A DNA stretch of 64,000 bases from Planococcus citreus (GTDB lineage: Bacteria; Bacillota; Bacilli; Bacillales_A; Planococcaceae), in assembly GCF_003664125.1 (NCBI RefSeq), contig NZ_RCCP01000003.1, positions 1 through 64,000 on the forward strand. Direction: 5' to 3'. The position numbers and the translations under genes were made by a program. Numbering within the stretch: position 1 is the stretch's first letter; each line of letters starts with the position of its first letter. Of the stretch, positions 62,685 through 64,000 are shown piece by piece. The notes under the pieces are model-generated. The model saw only the letters and a list, made by a program, of their open reading frames with translations. It was not told the origin of the DNA and ran no database searches.

Positions 62685-63350
62685 ATGAAAACGATCAACC
62701 GAACCATTACAACGGATAAAGGCCAAGCAATCAACTACAGCCTCGTCCTGAACCAAGACCAAACGAGAAAACTCGCGATCTTCCTGCCGGGCATCGGCTA
62801 TACTGCGAAAAGCCCGCTATTTCATTACACGGAGCGGTTGCTTGCGGAACAGGAATACGACATCCTGCGCATCAATTACGATTACACGAATCCTTTATAC
62901 GACGAGTACACGATGGCGGAAATCGACGAAGCGGTGAAACACGACGTCAAGCAAGTGATTGACCAAGTATTGAAAGGCAGCCTCTATGAAAAATTCTTCC
63001 TCGTCGCCAAATCGCTCGGAACGATCGCGCTTGCCAACGAACTTGAGCGTAAGAAATTCAAAGGCGCGAAAACCGTCTGGCTGACGCCGCTCATCAAGCA
63101 CGAGGACGTTTTCCGGGCGATGAAGCAATACCCGAATCCGGCGCTGAGCTTTATCGGCAACAAAGACCATTATTACGACCGCGGCCGGATGGAAGAACTC
63201 CAAGCCAATAAGGAGTTGGATTCGCACGTCTTAAAAGACGTCAACCATGGCATGGATTTCATCGGCGACCCGTTGAAATCGATTGATGTCTTAAAAGACG
63301 TCATCACCGATATCCACGCTTTCTCGAAAAAGAGCATCGAACATGCGTAA
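62685..63350 (+). CDS. alpha/beta hydrolase
   Basis: A 221-residue alpha/beta-hydrolase-fold protein: LAIFLPGIGYTAKSPLFHYTERLL (oxyanion loop), EYDILRINYDYTN, the nucleophile serine in FLVAKSLGTIALANEL (a variant of GxSxG), LSFIGNKDHYYD (acid), and the catalytic His in VNHGMDF. AAAGGAGTGG precedes the ATG, and TATAAT lies about 20 bases upstream. Substrate unknown; possibly an esterase or thioesterase. Confidence 0.86.
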   Translation: MKTINRTITTDKGQAINYSLVLNQDQTRKLAIFLPGIGYTAKSPLFHYTERLLAEQEYDILRINYDYTNPLYDEYTMAEIDEAVKHDVKQVIDQVLKGSLYEKFFLVAKSLGTIALANELERKKFKGAKTVWLTPLIKHEDVFRAMKQYPNPALSFIGNKDHYYDRGRMEELQANKELDSHVLKDVNHGMDFIGDPLKSIDVLKDVITDIHAFSKKSIEHA

Positions 63351-63353
63351 TGA

Positions 63354-63379
63354 ACTGCCGCCCACTGAGGCGGTTTTTT
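63354..63379 (+). terminator. hydrolase gene terminator
   Basis: AACTGCCGCC and GGCGGTTTTTTC pair around CACTGA. Confidence 0.82.
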
Positions 63380-63436
63380 CATGCCGTTTTTCAAGCAGCG
63401 CGACAGGGTATAGTTTCTCCAAAAGGAGGGTGCAGC

Positions 63437-63883
63437 ATGGCATTCGATTACGATCTAGACTATAAGAACTTGGACTTGCGGAAAAACCCCGAACTGTACC
63501 GCGTCGGCAAAGGCGAGCAAGGCGTGTTGATGGTGGAACCGTACAAAAGTGAAATCCTCCCCCATTGGCGATTCAAGACGCCGGACATCGCCCAGGAATC
63601 GTGCGACAAAATTTCCGAGCTGTTCGAAGAATACCGCAAAAAGGATGATTTTGTCGGCATGGACATGGCCCGCAAATTCATCCAAATGGGCTACACCCGC
63701 GCACGGCGTTACACGAATTACAAAGGCGGCCGCAAATACAACGAAGACGGCTCGATCAAAGACCGCGAGATTGACGAAGAAAAAGCCGAGTCCGCTGCAA
63801 TCTTCAAAAAACGATGGGACGAGATCCGCGAAGACGAAGATTATTTACGTCGCAAAAAAGAACATCAGAAAAAATATGGCTGA
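63437..63883 (+). CDS. DUF4385 protein
   Basis: A 148-residue protein, highly charged and rich in Lys and Glu, with YRVGKGEQGVLMVEPYKSEILPHWRFKTP and ARKFIQMGYTRARRYTNYKGGRKY. This matches DUF4385. No catalytic motif is evident. AAGGAGGGTG precedes the chosen ATG; a longer frame reading back into the terminator is rejected. Function unknown. Confidence 0.88.
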   Translation: MAFDYDLDYKNLDLRKNPELYRVGKGEQGVLMVEPYKSEILPHWRFKTPDIAQESCDKISELFEEYRKKDDFVGMDMARKFIQMGYTRARRYTNYKGGRKYNEDGSIKDREIDEEKAESAAIFKKRWDEIREDEDYLRRKKEHQKKYG

Positions 63884-63953
63884 AGCGGTTCAGGCATGAA
63901 ACAGAGGCGTTCATCAAACGTCGAATAAACGAGACGAAAGGAGGGGCATGTGA

Positions 63954-64000
63954 ATGAATCGGTTTTGGAAAGCGATGGCCTTGATCGCCGCTCTGCTGTT
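63954..64000 (+). CDS. start of an exported or membrane protein (partial)
   Basis: ATG at 63954 after AAAGGAGGGG begins MNRFWKAMALIAALL, a basic residue followed by a hydrophobic core, like a signal peptide or membrane anchor. The gene is cut by the window end, so nothing more can be said. Confidence 0.7.
   Translation, partial: MNRFWKAMALIAALL

Overview
The window is Gram-positive, Bacillota chromosome, most likely a Planococcus-like member of the Planococcaceae. The evidence is the B. subtilis-type gene order at the left end (tsaE-tsaB-rimI-tsaD / ABC-F / rex-tatA-tatC / ydiL / groES-groEL), strong AGGAGG ribosome-binding sites, a CIRCE element, three SAM (S-box) riboswitches, a BirA operator and short hairpin-plus-U terminators. 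Base composition looks moderate (roughly high 40s % GC, by eye). The genus is inferred; no database was searched.

Layout. 1-390: 3' end of a 23S rRNA gene, 5S rRNA, tRNA-Asp and a terminator. 466-10650: housekeeping block with the tRNA t6A operon, a cluster of four DnaA boxes, a divergent ABC-F ATPase, the Rex redox repressor with the minimal Tat secretion pair, a CPBP protease and the CIRCE-controlled chaperonin operon. 10670-19956: an SDR enzyme, a SAM-riboswitch operon (MetQ lipoprotein plus an acyl-CoA-dehydrogenase-fold flavoenzyme), DegV, a GAF-GGDEF diguanylate cyclase, a threonine-aldolase-like PLP enzyme, a tRNA-dihydrouridine synthase and two uncharacterised proteins. 20042-32120: two further SAM-riboswitch operons. 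One has a DszA/SnaA-type flavin monooxygenase, a 36-residue membrane protein and a sodium:solute symporter; the other has the YitJ fusion and cobalamin-dependent MetH. Between them lie a CopC-CopD pair and a DUF6544-like protein. 32173-36852: a luciferase-like flavoprotein and a TAXI-type TRAP transporter. 37670-45953: NagA, then extracytoplasmic lipoproteins (CopL/YdhK-like, Asp-box and YncE-like propellers), a two-component system, a carotenoid-desaturase-like flavoprotein, a cysteine-rich copper-storage-type protein and a SHOCT protein. 46097-54993: GNAT, methyltransferase, CorA, GerW-like, and an XRE-cupin regulator divergent from an MFS transporter/ornithine cyclodeaminase operon. Then come an AT-rich HNH-like orphan and a decayed ABC-2 permease fragment. 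55018-64000: SDR, DUF4386/zinc-less ADH pair, BirA-controlled bioY, the adaA-alkA-ogt alkylation repair operon, maltose acetyltransferase, a hydrolase, DUF4385 and the start of a secreted protein cut by the window end.

How the genes work together. The clearest theme is sulfur and methionine economy: three SAM-sensing leaders control methionine-type uptake, two predicted flavin-dependent organosulfur enzymes with their own symporter, and two homocysteine methyltransferases. A second theme is copper or metal handling, spread over CopC/CopD and the lipoprotein/Csp cluster. The least explained material is intergenic: two families of dispersed repeats (two and three copies) whose copies keep a sequence frame but carry different hairpins at equivalent places. 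One inner hairpin module is shared between the two families.
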